Assembly (NCBI GenBank): GCA_026419775.2
Contig: JAOPGA020001095.1
Span: forward strand, 19,049 to 83,048
Reading direction: 5' to 3'
Source of the DNA: Acrasis kona
Taxonomy: Eukaryota; Heterolobosea; Eutetramitea; Acrasida; Acrasidae
Length of the DNA: 64,000 bases
The position numbers and the translations under genes are program-made. How positions within the stretch are numbered: position 1 is the first letter of the stretch; each line of letters opens with the position of its first letter. Positions 31,544-40,631 of this stretch are shown here, piece after piece. The notes under the pieces were generated by a model that saw only the letters and a program-made list of their open reading frames with translations, was not told the origin of the DNA and searched no databases.

Positions 31544-32251
31544 GATCTCTCCTCTAAAAATCAACGTACAGATTCTCTAAAATCACAGAGCAAAATTGAA
31601 AAAAATAACTTTAAGAATAAAACTGATCTAACAATCTCGACACTTGAAATCTATATAGTTGGTGCCTCCGTGGTCTAGTAGAACTTGAAAACAATTTTGA
31701 AAAAATGACCTGTGAAAAATTTATGTTGTTAAGTACTTGACCTTTTGAACTGTTTCGAGTGAGAAAAATAACAACTGACATTGTACAATAACGCTTATCG
31801 TTGGTTATCCCACAGCCGAGATTTAGGGACTCAATTATACTTTAATTTCACAACATAATCGATATATGGCAATTAATCTGTATATTTTATTAACAACTGT
31901 ATCACTATATTTTCACGTACCCCGATTATGGCACAATTATTCTACACTCAAAATAACTGTCACTAGGGTGGCTTGTGCAATCTTAATCACCAGATAGAAT
32001 TTAATGTATCTTAAAAAACCTGAGTGAACAATAAGTATAATGGTACGGACAATGTGAGGCAAAGGAATATTTAGAATGACTTAAAAAGACAGGACATTTT
32101 GATTCTGACTGAAACAGGGTCATACATCAATAAAATGGAAATTATCAAAATATCTTACTACTTTTTTATTGTAAATTTTACGAACGAGTGGTTATTGTCC
32201 TTTGTCTACTGTTGGACAAAATAGTTAAAAAATACGAGTAGACACAAACAA
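31544..32251. other. Gene-free AT-rich spacer upstream of the EF-hand gene
   Basis: About 700 bp with no supported coding sequence. A GTGGTCTAGTAG string near 31669 resembles a tRNA A box but has no B box or cloverleaf partner. The EF-hand promoter must lie at the right end. Confidence 0.5.
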
Positions 32252-32995
32252 ATGTTGGCGATGGACCACACCACGAGGCCAAGGAGACAATCCACAGTTA
32301 CAGTCAAGGAGCAAGTAAACCATACCTTAAGCAAAGACGAGCTAGTGATGTTAAGGCATACATTCAGTCTATTTGACAGAGACGGTGATGGCATCATCAC
32401 AGCTACGGAGCTAGGAAGCGTTCTTAAGTCCTTGAACCAAGGCATCTCTCATGCTGACGTAAAGGCACTTATACATGAGGTGTCCAATTCTGATGTGATA
32501 TCATTTGATGAATTCGTAACCTTGATGAGAACTCCAGCTTCTCAACCAAACCAATCACGCTCCACAATGAGGAGAGGTTCATTACCCGGGTCACCCAAGA
32601 CTCCAAAAACACCAACCAGCCCAACTACTGGTTTATTTGGCGCTTTTAGCAAAAAAGCTACGATATCTCCAACAACTCCCAAAGCGCCAATTAAACCAAC
32701 TTCCAAACCATTCTCAATCTCGAACCTTTTCAAGAAGAAGATTGTAGAAGTGGAAGATGATGTTGTGGAGGACATGGACCCACTTGATGAGATGAGACAG
32801 GTCTTCAAAGTGTTCGATATTAATGGCGACGGATTTGTTAGTATTTCAGAAATGAAAAACATTATGAGTAAATTAGGCCTTGGAATCATGATGAATGAGG
32901 ACGAACTTAGGAGTTTGTTCAAGCTTGTGGATAAGGACGACGACGGCCACATTAACTTTGATGAGTTCGTGCAACTCTTTAGCATGAGCTCATAA
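32252..32995 (+). CDS. Calmodulin-like EF-hand protein with long Pro/Ser/Thr linker
   Basis: An intronless 247-residue protein. Canonical calcium loops are DRDGDGIITATE (42-53), DINGDGFVSISE (189-200) and DKDDDGHINFDE (227-238). EF2 (about 78-88, VSNSDVISFDEF) has lost the loop ligands and should not bind calcium. The two calmodulin-like lobes are separated by about 80 residues rich in Ser-Pro and Thr-Pro with basic patches (RRGSLPGSPKTPKTP), likely a disordered, phosphorylatable linker. Ordinary calmodulin is 149 residues with a short helix here. Likely a calcium sensor with a built-in regulatory or anchoring segment; partners unknown. Confidence 0.88.
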   Translation: MLAMDHTTRPRRQSTVTVKEQVNHTLSKDELVMLRHTFSLFDRDGDGIITATELGSVLKSLNQGISHADVKALIHEVSNSDVISFDEFVTLMRTPASQPNQSRSTMRRGSLPGSPKTPKTPTSPTTGLFGAFSKKATISPTTPKAPIKPTSKPFSISNLFKKKIVEVEDDVVEDMDPLDEMRQVFKVFDINGDGFVSISEMKNIMSKLGLGIMMNEDELRSLFKLVDKDDDGHINFDEFVQLFSMSS

Positions 32996-33096
32996 ACTAC
33001 AAGCCAAGAGAGAGTTGTAGGGGTGTACAGTTGTTTTTGTATATTTTGGTGTAGTATAACATCATCAAATATTTAATGTAGTAAATGTTGTGTTTA

Positions 33097-34413
33097 TTAA
33101 TTTATGTTTGACAATTGCTCTTCACTTGCTTCGTCGTTTAAGAACATGTACTCTCTCGTAGAATTTCCAAACCTAACAAGGTCAAACTGTTTGATTTGAT
33201 AGTAACGAGAGTCATCCACCCTCGCACCATTTAAAAACGTCCCATTCGTGCTCGCAAAGTCAATCAAATATGGCTTTATTGTCAAATCAGCCACTTGGTT
33301 GTACGCTAAAATTCTTTTATCATTAGGATTAGCCAAAACACTCCTAAACACAATGGCAGCATGTTGTTTGCTACAAGAAGGATGGTCGGTCGGAATATCG
33401 ACAGCATTCCTGTCTCTACCAAACCGAAAAGACACTTTATTCAGCAACACTGGGTTCTTTTGGTCAGTTACATCCTGACCATCTTTGCTAATATACACAC
33501 GCCAAACAGGCTTAGAAGGTGGTGGACGAGCTTCTACTGGCTCCGTCCACTTTAAAACAACACCAGTGTTTTCCATTTTTAATGACTGCTCTGCAAGTTT
33601 TCCTGACGGCTCAAAATTTGGTAGCTCTTTTATTATGTCCTCTCCTTTGGTCTTGTCTTGGTCTCTTGCTTCTTGCTCAGGATTGCCCCACACTTCTTTC
33701 CTACCACTTCCACCTCCTCTTCCTCCTCTTCTATCCTCATTTCTTATTTCTTGTTCTTCTTCTTTCTTGACTGGTCTTCCATACTTTTTTTCTAGTTCCT
33801 CCTTTCTTACTCTTTCCTTCTCCTTTTTTTGTAACTCAAAAATCAAATTTTGTTTTTCTCGATCCAACTTTGTTTCTAAATAAGCTTCTGCATATGTCCT
33901 TTTTGTTGACCTTTCGGCATCAGTTAATTTCTTTTTTGAGAAAGGATCGAAGCGTTCTGGTGATAATTGTCTTTTTCTCCATCTTGCTCTATATGAATCC
34001 TCTCTGTCTGCAATACGAGATGTTCTTGTTGATGCAAAAGGATCTTCTGCTTCTTTACCGATGATTTCTGCAGTTTCGTTTAGAAATTTTTGTGGAGCAC
34101 CGTAACGATCTTTAACTGCTTTTCGCCAATTCTCTGATTCATCTTCTTCGTCGTCATTTAGTTTTTTCACATCAGCTAAATTTTTAAACCCCTTGAATTC
34201 ATTCTTGTTCAATATAGATGTTGGTTCGTATTGGTCTTCAATCACTCTTTCTGTTGATCCATATAAATGTGCGTCATAGGTTGATTTTGTTGCGGAAAAT
34301 GCAACACCGCGCGAATCTGTTGATAATCTTTCTCTTCGCAATTTTTCATTTTTTATTCGTTCCTCCTCGTCCTTTTTCCGCAGCCTACCCTCTAAATCAA
34401 CCCCACCAAACAT
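33097..34413 (-). CDS. SF3B1-like N-terminus joined to a SNIP1-type FHA domain
   Basis: Single exon, 438 residues. Residues about 30-195 resemble the N-terminal region of splicing factor SF3B1/SF3b155: ATKSTYDAHLYGSTE, DPFASTRTSRIADREDSYRA, then SPERFDPFSKKKLTDAERST and RTYAEAYLETKLDREKQNL. A charged, Gly/Arg-rich linker (about 198-260) follows. Residues 262-430 match SNIP1/Pml1/DAWDLE: PNFEPSGKLAEQ, GVVLKWTEPVEARPPPSKPVWR, FRFGRDRNAVDIPTDHPSCS, KQHAAIVFR and DFASTNGTFLNGARV, a complete phosphothreonine-binding FHA. SNIP1/Pml1 belongs to the RES complex on the activated spliceosome, beside SF3b, so the fusion makes sense as a nuclear splicing factor. The FHA call is firm; the SF3B1 likeness is from memory of conserved peptides. 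Confidence 0.87.
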   Translation of the reverse strand: MFGGVDLEGRLRKKDEEERIKNEKLRRERLSTDSRGVAFSATKSTYDAHLYGSTERVIEDQYEPTSILNKNEFKGFKNLADVKKLNDDEEDESENWRKAVKDRYGAPQKFLNETAEIIGKEAEDPFASTRTSRIADREDSYRARWRKRQLSPERFDPFSKKKLTDAERSTKRTYAEAYLETKLDREKQNLIFELQKKEKERVRKEELEKKYGRPVKKEEEQEIRNEDRRGGRGGGSGRKEVWGNPEQEARDQDKTKGEDIIKELPNFEPSGKLAEQSLKMENTGVVLKWTEPVEARPPPSKPVWRVYISKDGQDVTDQKNPVLLNKVSFRFGRDRNAVDIPTDHPSCSKQHAAIVFRSVLANPNDKRILAYNQVADLTIKPYLIDFASTNGTFLNGARVDDSRYYQIKQFDLVRFGNSTREYMFLNDEASEEQLSNIN

Positions 34414-34485
34414 TTTTTACTTGAAGTTGACCGACTTCCTAAATATCCAGTCATTGCTAGATTATCGTTAAAAATTTAAAATAAA

Positions 34486-36408
34486 ATGGCAGCAAGTGGG
34501 AAGGGCAAGAAGCAGAAGACACCAACACCGCAGACACCAACAAAAAACAAGATATCAAACTACTTTAATGTTGTAAAGAGTCCTATGAAGGACGCCACAC
34601 CCAAGAAAGATTCAATTCAGGATATCCGCCCAAAGGAAATGCTTACTGTCGCTAATAATACCGACAACAATGCCGATAGTGATAACGATGTTGTGAAGAA
34701 TAGTCCAGTTAGTGATGATGATGACATCTTCAATTTCACTTTCGATTGTATTACCACAAAGGCAGAAGACCAAAAGATTTTATCTGAACTTGACGACTTG
34801 ATTCAATTAAACAAGAACGCCCTAAGCGACACTAAGAGATATTATGAATTAAAAAGAAGAAGAGAGGAAGGCGAGGAGGAAATCAAACAATTAGAGTTAA
34901 CAAAGGTCAAAGAAAGAGAACAAGAGCTAAATGGCAATCTTGTCATGCCAACAGCCGCCTTCTTCGACGACGATGACGACGCCTCTAGAGATTTAAATAA
35001 AGTCACCAAAATGGCCAGGGACACTTCTGTTGGCTTTATTTCATGTGAAGATTCAATGCTGAAGCAAGTTCAAGTATACAATCATGTTGGTTTTAAAAGT
35101 AATGACTTCACTATGAACCTATCAAATGATGTAAGAGTCTGTATTGCAAACAACAAAAGAAGGACAAGGTCACAAGAGGAGGTTCAACTTGTACTGAAGG
35201 AACTCACTACATTCATTAACGACGATGACCTAAGCACAGGTTACTTCATGACTGGCATGAATCTTTTGAAAAGAGAAGATGTCAAGCTAGACGCCCAACT
35301 ATTTTTGGACGCATTTGAAAAGATGAACCTATTCAGCACCACACCAAGCGACCAACAATTACTAAACGAAGCAGAATCGAGTACGGTCATTATTAGAAAC
35401 CTAACAAACCTAATTGGAGTGCTAATATCACAACTGTATGATTCAGATTACAGCACTACGCACATTCTTAAACTGTTGGAAGCAAGTTTATTCATTGAAT
35501 GCTGCGATACTTTGAATTGTCCACAAAATGCTTCATTGATGTTCTCCTTATGCGACGTGCTTTCGACACGTTCAGTACAAGAAGAAGAAACACAAAGCAA
35601 AGTGATTTCGTCGTTCGTCAAGATTGTCGACATGGGAATACATGAAATTAATCTCGAAGGCTGCAAGTACAAGTACATTAACAAGCAAGCCTATCAATTA
35701 ACCACCAGCGTACTTAATCGTCTTGCATCAAGATTACCAAACTTTATGAATCGGGTCAGGAGGGCAGTAAACTTACAAGTCATCACACAATTATTGAATA
35801 TTGAAGCGAGCATTCAACAAGAGGACACACAAATACCAACAAACATTCCAAAAAGAGAATTAGAATCAAAGAGGGTTCAATTCGACCAATCATCATCTTT
35901 CAAGATTACCGACGATGGCAGCATGTGCAGCGATGAAACATTTGTTGTTCTTGTTTTGGACGCCATTTACAATAACCTTGACCAAGCATCCATGCTAATG
36001 AAGAATTCCGTGACCGAACGATATGCACTTTTGAGCGTGGCCTATCAGGGAATGGATCTCTTTACAAGATCGTTTTGTATTGACCAAGTAACTGCAAATC
36101 AACAATGGTATGATGTCCCATCAATAACGGGTCAAGAACAAAATCAAGCACAAGAGGTGGGAAAGAAGCGGAAACGCGAGGACAATGACACCGAAACACT
36201 ATTGAGCAAAGTAAGAAGCAGATGTGAGGAACTTGGTAGAATGATTCAAGATCGCAAACGATATGCAGCGAGTTCTCCGCTTGTAGTTCTATTTTCGACA
36301 TTTATACAAGAGGCTTGTGTTTGTCTGAAATTTACAATAGATGAAAGGATTCTTCGGAATGAGAGCCGAAAGGAGAAGAAGCAACAAAAACTTGTATTCT
36401 ATAAATAA
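34486..36408 (+). CDS. Unrecognised 640-residue protein, probably nuclear and helical
   Basis: I do not recognise this protein. It begins with a basic Thr-Pro-rich segment and TKNKISNYFNVVKSP, which resembles a PCNA-interacting (PIP-like) motif without the usual Gln, then an acidic Ser-rich stretch and FNFTFDCITTKAEDQKILSE. A charged coiled-coil segment (about 100-150) precedes a mostly alpha-helical body (about 210-480) without catalytic motifs. A basic segment GKKRKREDND (about 565-575) may be a nuclear signal. The layout is faintly like SMC5/6 loader subunits (SLF2/Nse6 class), but this is a guess. The gene diverges from the FHA gene with a 72-bp gap and converges on pyrophosphatase with a 16-bp gap. 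Confidence 0.6.
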   Translation: MAASGKGKKQKTPTPQTPTKNKISNYFNVVKSPMKDATPKKDSIQDIRPKEMLTVANNTDNNADSDNDVVKNSPVSDDDDIFNFTFDCITTKAEDQKILSELDDLIQLNKNALSDTKRYYELKRRREEGEEEIKQLELTKVKEREQELNGNLVMPTAAFFDDDDDASRDLNKVTKMARDTSVGFISCEDSMLKQVQVYNHVGFKSNDFTMNLSNDVRVCIANNKRRTRSQEEVQLVLKELTTFINDDDLSTGYFMTGMNLLKREDVKLDAQLFLDAFEKMNLFSTTPSDQQLLNEAESSTVIIRNLTNLIGVLISQLYDSDYSTTHILKLLEASLFIECCDTLNCPQNASLMFSLCDVLSTRSVQEEETQSKVISSFVKIVDMGIHEINLEGCKYKYINKQAYQLTTSVLNRLASRLPNFMNRVRRAVNLQVITQLLNIEASIQQEDTQIPTNIPKRELESKRVQFDQSSSFKITDDGSMCSDETFVVLVLDAIYNNLDQASMLMKNSVTERYALLSVAYQGMDLFTRSFCIDQVTANQQWYDVPSITGQEQNQAQEVGKKRKREDNDTETLLSKVRSRCEELGRMIQDRKRYAASSPLVVLFSTFIQEACVCLKFTIDERILRNESRKEKKQQKLVFYK

Positions 36409-36424
36409 ATCATGTAAATTTAAT

Positions 36425-37178
36425 TTATTGAGGCTTTCCACTGAAAAAGTTCTTGTAGAGCTGGAATTTGGGGGACATGAAGCCTTCCTTTTGAGAGTTG
36501 ACATACTCTTGATAGTGTGTAACTCCTTGAACGATGATGGCCTTGGCTTCTTCTGGACCCTTGTAACCCTCGACGACAACAACCTTCTTCTCAAGCTTCT
36601 TGTAGTCTTCGAAGAAGCTAATCACGTTAAAAAGAAATAAAACGTGGTTGGGCTTACATTTTCAATTCGGCAAGTTTGTGTGACGGAAGCTCGTTGATGT
36701 TGTTGTAATCACGGTATTCGGGGTCGTCAGCATGAACACAAATGATTTTGTGGTCAGGTTCACCACAGTCTAAAATTCATTAGTCAAGAGTGAGAAACGA
36801 ATACTTACCAACCATAAGCATGACTCCGATAGGTTTGACTCTAAGGAAGGCCAAGGGTACAACAGAGGTTTGCATGAGAACCAAAACATCGAGGGGATCG
36901 TGATCCTCACCGTATGTTTGGGGAATGAAACCATAGTTTGCGGGGTATACCATAGAGGAGGAGAGGATACGATCAACCTTGACTAATCCTGTGCCTTTAT
37001 CTAGTTCGTACTTTACTTTGCTACCCTTTGGGACCTCAATTACTGCATTAAAAATCTCGGGGGAGTTTTCTCCAATCTATACAATTTATTCATGCTGAAA
37101 TCATTAATATATACCTCTAAATCGTGCCACGCGTGAGCCTATGTTGATGAGAAACAATAAACCTATTCTACTTACCAT
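36425..37178 (-). CDS. Soluble inorganic pyrophosphatase (family I)
   Basis: Five coding exons (37178-37176, 37138-37115, 37076-36809, 36769-36658, 36617-36425) give 199 residues. Exon 1 encodes only the start Met, exon 2 is a 24-nt microexon (AHAWHDLE), followed by [20 protein letters not shown]. The active-site block [13 protein letters not shown] holds the metal-binding Asp residues (PROSITE D-x-D-P-x-D pattern), with [20 protein letters not shown] upstream and [15 protein letters not shown] and FFEDYKKLE downstream. It hydrolyses PPi made by biosynthesis. Eukaryotic family I enzymes often have about 280 residues; this is nearer bacterial/plant size. Start chosen because splicing restores the conserved WHDLE. 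Confidence 0.92.
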
Positions 37179-37442
37179 TGTTCGTTTGTTTCAATTGGTT
37201 TTGATTAGTTGTTACAATCTTAAATTAAGCCTTCTCTTTATTTGGACATAATATAAAAACATACTATGAATGATGGTCTGGCGTATTTCGATCATGTTTT
37301 AGAGCTCATTACATATACTTCTGAGATATATACACGTGCATATAACATAATCAACATTGCGATCAGTAGAAAAATAATTAACAACTTAGGTTCTTTATCC
37401 CTTAAAAATACGAAGATCTCAAAACATTGAATTTCACAAGAT

Positions 37443-37922
37443 TTATTTGTATGACAAGCACTTTGCCAAGATAGTCTGCTCGTCAATTTCAGAAAAATCT
37501 GTCCCTTGGATTTCGATTTGTAACCCGTTCAACTTCTTCTTGACTTCGCTTTGGGTTCCAGCGTAGACCATCTTGTGCTTGACCTTTGCTCTATCTGGAA
37601 TCCAGGCTATGAAAACAATCTTGTTGCGGTCGCCATCGTCAGTTTTATAAGCAAAATCGAAAACAATGTAGCGTGGAACGGTTGGGCATTCTGTCTTAAT
37701 CTTTTCAAGTAGCGACTCATACGTGAAATCGCCATTTTCCTTCTTTCCTGCCTCCTTCAAAACAACATTCTTTGGTTTGTCATCATCATCCATACCTAAA
37801 ACTAGGTATCTGGAGTCGTGTTTTAGCTTTAAATCGTTGTATGCAGTGACAACGTTATCTTCAATTCTTACTCCTGTAGACTTTTGAAAGATTGATACTC
37901 AGAACATTTTGGCACTTACCAT
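37443..37922 (-). CDS. Cofilin/ADF actin-depolymerising factor
   Basis: Two exons: 37922-37920 (ATG only) and 37880-37443, with a 39-nt intron, giving 146 residues. The mature N-terminus STGVRIEDNVVTAYNDLKL carries the regulatory Ser after Met. The actin-binding core is present: RYIVFDFAYKTDDGDRNKIV and FIAWIPDRAKVKHKMVYAGT, followed by the long helix SEVKKKLNGLQIEIQGTDFS. The protein severs and depolymerises actin filaments and is off when the N-terminal Ser is phosphorylated. The intron right after ATG is also known from other amoebal cofilin genes, from memory. Confidence 0.93.
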
Positions 37923-38104
37923 GGTGAATAGATTGTTTTTGTTTAGATATCCTAGCAAATAATATACAGTTTTGGTTAAAGTTGACCGTAGCTTAATAAA
38001 AACGCATTTGATTTTCAAGTTGATCGTCAATTATCCAATGCAAATTTCTCTTTGTAAATGACGTGTCCAGGAACCAACAACACAACAATAAACAAAACAA
38101 TATT

Positions 38105-39597
38105 TTATTTTGACGTATTTAAAAGTTTCTTCTGCTTTTGTTGCGCCTGTATGATATCTCTCACTTCAAACACCTGACTGATGGCTTGCTTGAAACATTG
38201 AAAGTTGTAATTAATCAAACCAATCTTATCAAAATTAGATTTGTTGATAAGACACACCAGAGCAAGGTACTTATTGACTTCACGCAAGTAGAGAACAGTG
38301 CTTTTTGAAAAAATGAATACCAAAAAAAATGTTTCGTTACTTACTCGTTATTGAGCTTTATAACACTGCTGCTGTCCTCGTCGTAGGCGAAGGAATCGTT
38401 TTGGTCCTTCATTCCATAAATGCAAGAAACGTCAATCACTACATCAATCATGTCGCTACAAAGTTCGTATGTGGTGTTGTCGACGGGTGCACTGTCTGTC
38501 GCAATGTATATTTTGCTTACAACGTCGAACAAGAAGGCCTTGTCAAGTCTTGAACTCTGACGAATGATTAGTAAACATGTGTAAAAGTAGCACTTACTGA
38601 GACAAGCATGTCGAGTAAATTCTCAAGAGTTGGTAACTGAGGTATGAGTTTCTGTATAACTTTGCTAAAGGCTTCAAATATGCTGTGATCGTAAATGCTT
38701 GTGAGTTGGTATCTGATGGGAATGTTCTGAGGTATTTGATTGTCCTGTGCATGGTCCGCTAATTCTTCTTGTAGGCGCTGTTGAATGTCTTGTTGTATTT
38801 CTTTACAAATGTTAGGATTAATGAAAAATGATTTAGACTAACGAATTTTGAGGTCGTCTGAAATTCCATCCATTTTGTGGATGAATACTTCAAAAATAAT
38901 GTTTGGGTTAACTTTATATGCTTGACACACTGTTTGATGTAATTTAGAGATTGCTTCAACACAATTGTCCTGAGCGTCAATAACAAAAACTAGAGCACCA
39001 CAACCACCAAAAATCAAATCGCTTTCGAAAGTAGAGTCGAAAAAGTCAATCTGCCCTGGGAAATCCCAGATTTGAAACTGCACAAAGCTATTATTTGAAA
39101 TGTCTTGAACGTGAGTTTTTTAAAATTCCTGCTGACAAACCATTTTTAACAATTTTATTTGTGCTCTCTAAAAAAAGAGTATCATGCGGAGACATTTTTT
39201 GGAAGACAACCTTTTGAATGCTTGATTTTCCACTTCGTCTTAGGCCCATCAACAATATTCTTGGTTTGTCGTTTCCAGATGTAGATCCAGAACCATTTGT
39301 TATGTTCCTAACACTCTATATGGTTTATTAGAATTATGATACGTTTCTAATTACGCTTTTAGTAGAGGCGATATTTGTTACAGGACTAAAATTGATGCTG
39401 TTTTCCTTTCTACTTATACTTTTTCTTTCAAAGTTCTTGGCATCTGACGAAGTGTGAATTTGAAATTCATCTTCATCCTCGTAGCCATAGTCATTGGCAA
39501 AAGTGTCATCATAGTCGTCCTCATCATCATCATTAAAGCCGCCATCATGAGGACCACCATCAATATCATAGTCCTGGTAAAGTGGTGGTGAATTCAT
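38105..39597 (-). CDS. RRAGC: RagC/D (Gtr2) GTPase of the TORC1 pathway
   Basis: Six exons (39597-39355, 39315-39141, 39103-38843, 38800-38598, 38556-38345, 38300-38105; introns 37-44 nt) give 429 residues. An acidic N-terminal extension ([16 protein letters not shown]) precedes the P-loop [40 protein letters not shown] (switch II), and IHKMDG (base recognition). The C-terminal roadblock half is intact: [20 protein letters not shown]-like sequence, [32 protein letters not shown], and [12 protein letters not shown]. RagC/D pairs with RagA/B to bring TORC1 to lysosomes. Several segments are near-identical in pattern to human RagC. An in-frame ATG at 39633 would add 12 residues. Lies in tandem just downstream of a Rab-like GTPase. 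Confidence 0.93.
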
Positions 39598-39770
39598 TTT
39601 TATTTGTAAAGAACACGATTTGAACAATGGCATTGACCCAAGGTAAACCTTGGTGTATTCGAACTAAATCGTGTTTGTGTGGATGGATAACAGATTTTTA
39701 ATTGGCAATAGAACTAAAAGATACACTATGATGACCCAAAATCAATAAAAAAAGTTCTACATAATAAAGT

Positions 39771-40527
39771 TTATTGCAATGTAAATCTTTCTTGGACACC
39801 ATGAATCATTGCATTAAAGGTCTCCTGAACATTAGTCTCATTTTTTGCACTTGTCTCAAAATATCTAATGCCTGCTTTCATAGCAAACTCCTCTGCTGTC
39901 TTACTATTAACTACTCTATTCGCCTCATCAGTCTTGTTGCCAACCAAAACTACCGCAACACTCCTGTTGCAAAATTGTTTAATACTTTTCAACCATTTTG
40001 GTAAGGTTGAAAAAGATTGTAGTGAGGTGACATCAAACACAACTAAAACTCCTTGCGCCATTCTAAAGGTTACATGCGGGACTTAACAGAAATTTCGACT
40101 TACGAGTTTGACTTTTCATCTAAAGTGATCCTGTCCTCAACGTATACCACTGTTTCTTTTCTATCAATTGATACCCTCTTCTGCCTTCCTCCTTGCCTTG
40201 AACTTTAATCAGGTGATGTGGTGCTACTTACTTGACATTTGTCTGTACTTCATCTCCAGCGGCCGAAGGGTATGGAGCACCAACGTATGCCTCAACTAAA
40301 GAACTTTTTCCAACACCACCGTCACCGATAACTAAAATATGTACTCCATCGGTTATTGTTGGCTTTTCTCTGTTAGCGTTGCTTTCGACATAATCCCAAT
40401 GAAGATTTTCTTCCCTGTTGTGACTATTAATAACTTCTGTCTCTTGTTCTTCGTCATAATCTACATCATCGTTCATAATAGCATCTGTCGTGTCGCTAAC
40501 GCCAGTCGAGGTAAAGAACTTCTTCAT
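39771..40527 (-). CDS. Atypical Rab/Ras-like small GTPase
   Basis: Three exons (40527-40232, 40202-40104, 40062-39771) give about 228 residues; a 44-nt rather than 29-nt first intron would be equally in phase and drop five residues. After a 70-residue acidic N-terminal extension come the P-loop GDGGVGKSSL, NKTDEA (G4) and ETSAKNET (G5), with VLVVFDVTSLQSFSTLPKWL typical of Rab/Ras. Where DTAGQE should stand the spliced sequence reads EDRITLDEKSNSMAQG, so switch II DxxG is missing. The C-terminus ERFTLQ has no prenylation Cys. It is therefore probably a soluble, atypical GTPase, perhaps constitutively bound to nucleotide. Head of a tandem pair with RagC/D. Confidence 0.78.
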
Positions 40528-40631
40528 ATTGCCTATCAGAAAATATTGATATTCCTGGGTTGACTGAAAGTATGATAAGAGAACAAAATGTTGTCATGTA
40601 AATCGAAATATACCTTAAAAAGACCAACATT

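Noticed and set aside
31660-31740. Possible tRNA near GTGGTCTAGTAG
   Set aside because: Only an A-box-like string; no B box, no acceptor pairing and no anticodon stem.
38329-38553. Plus-strand ORF with GEGIVLVLH
   Set aside because: Antisense shadow of RagC/D exon 5.
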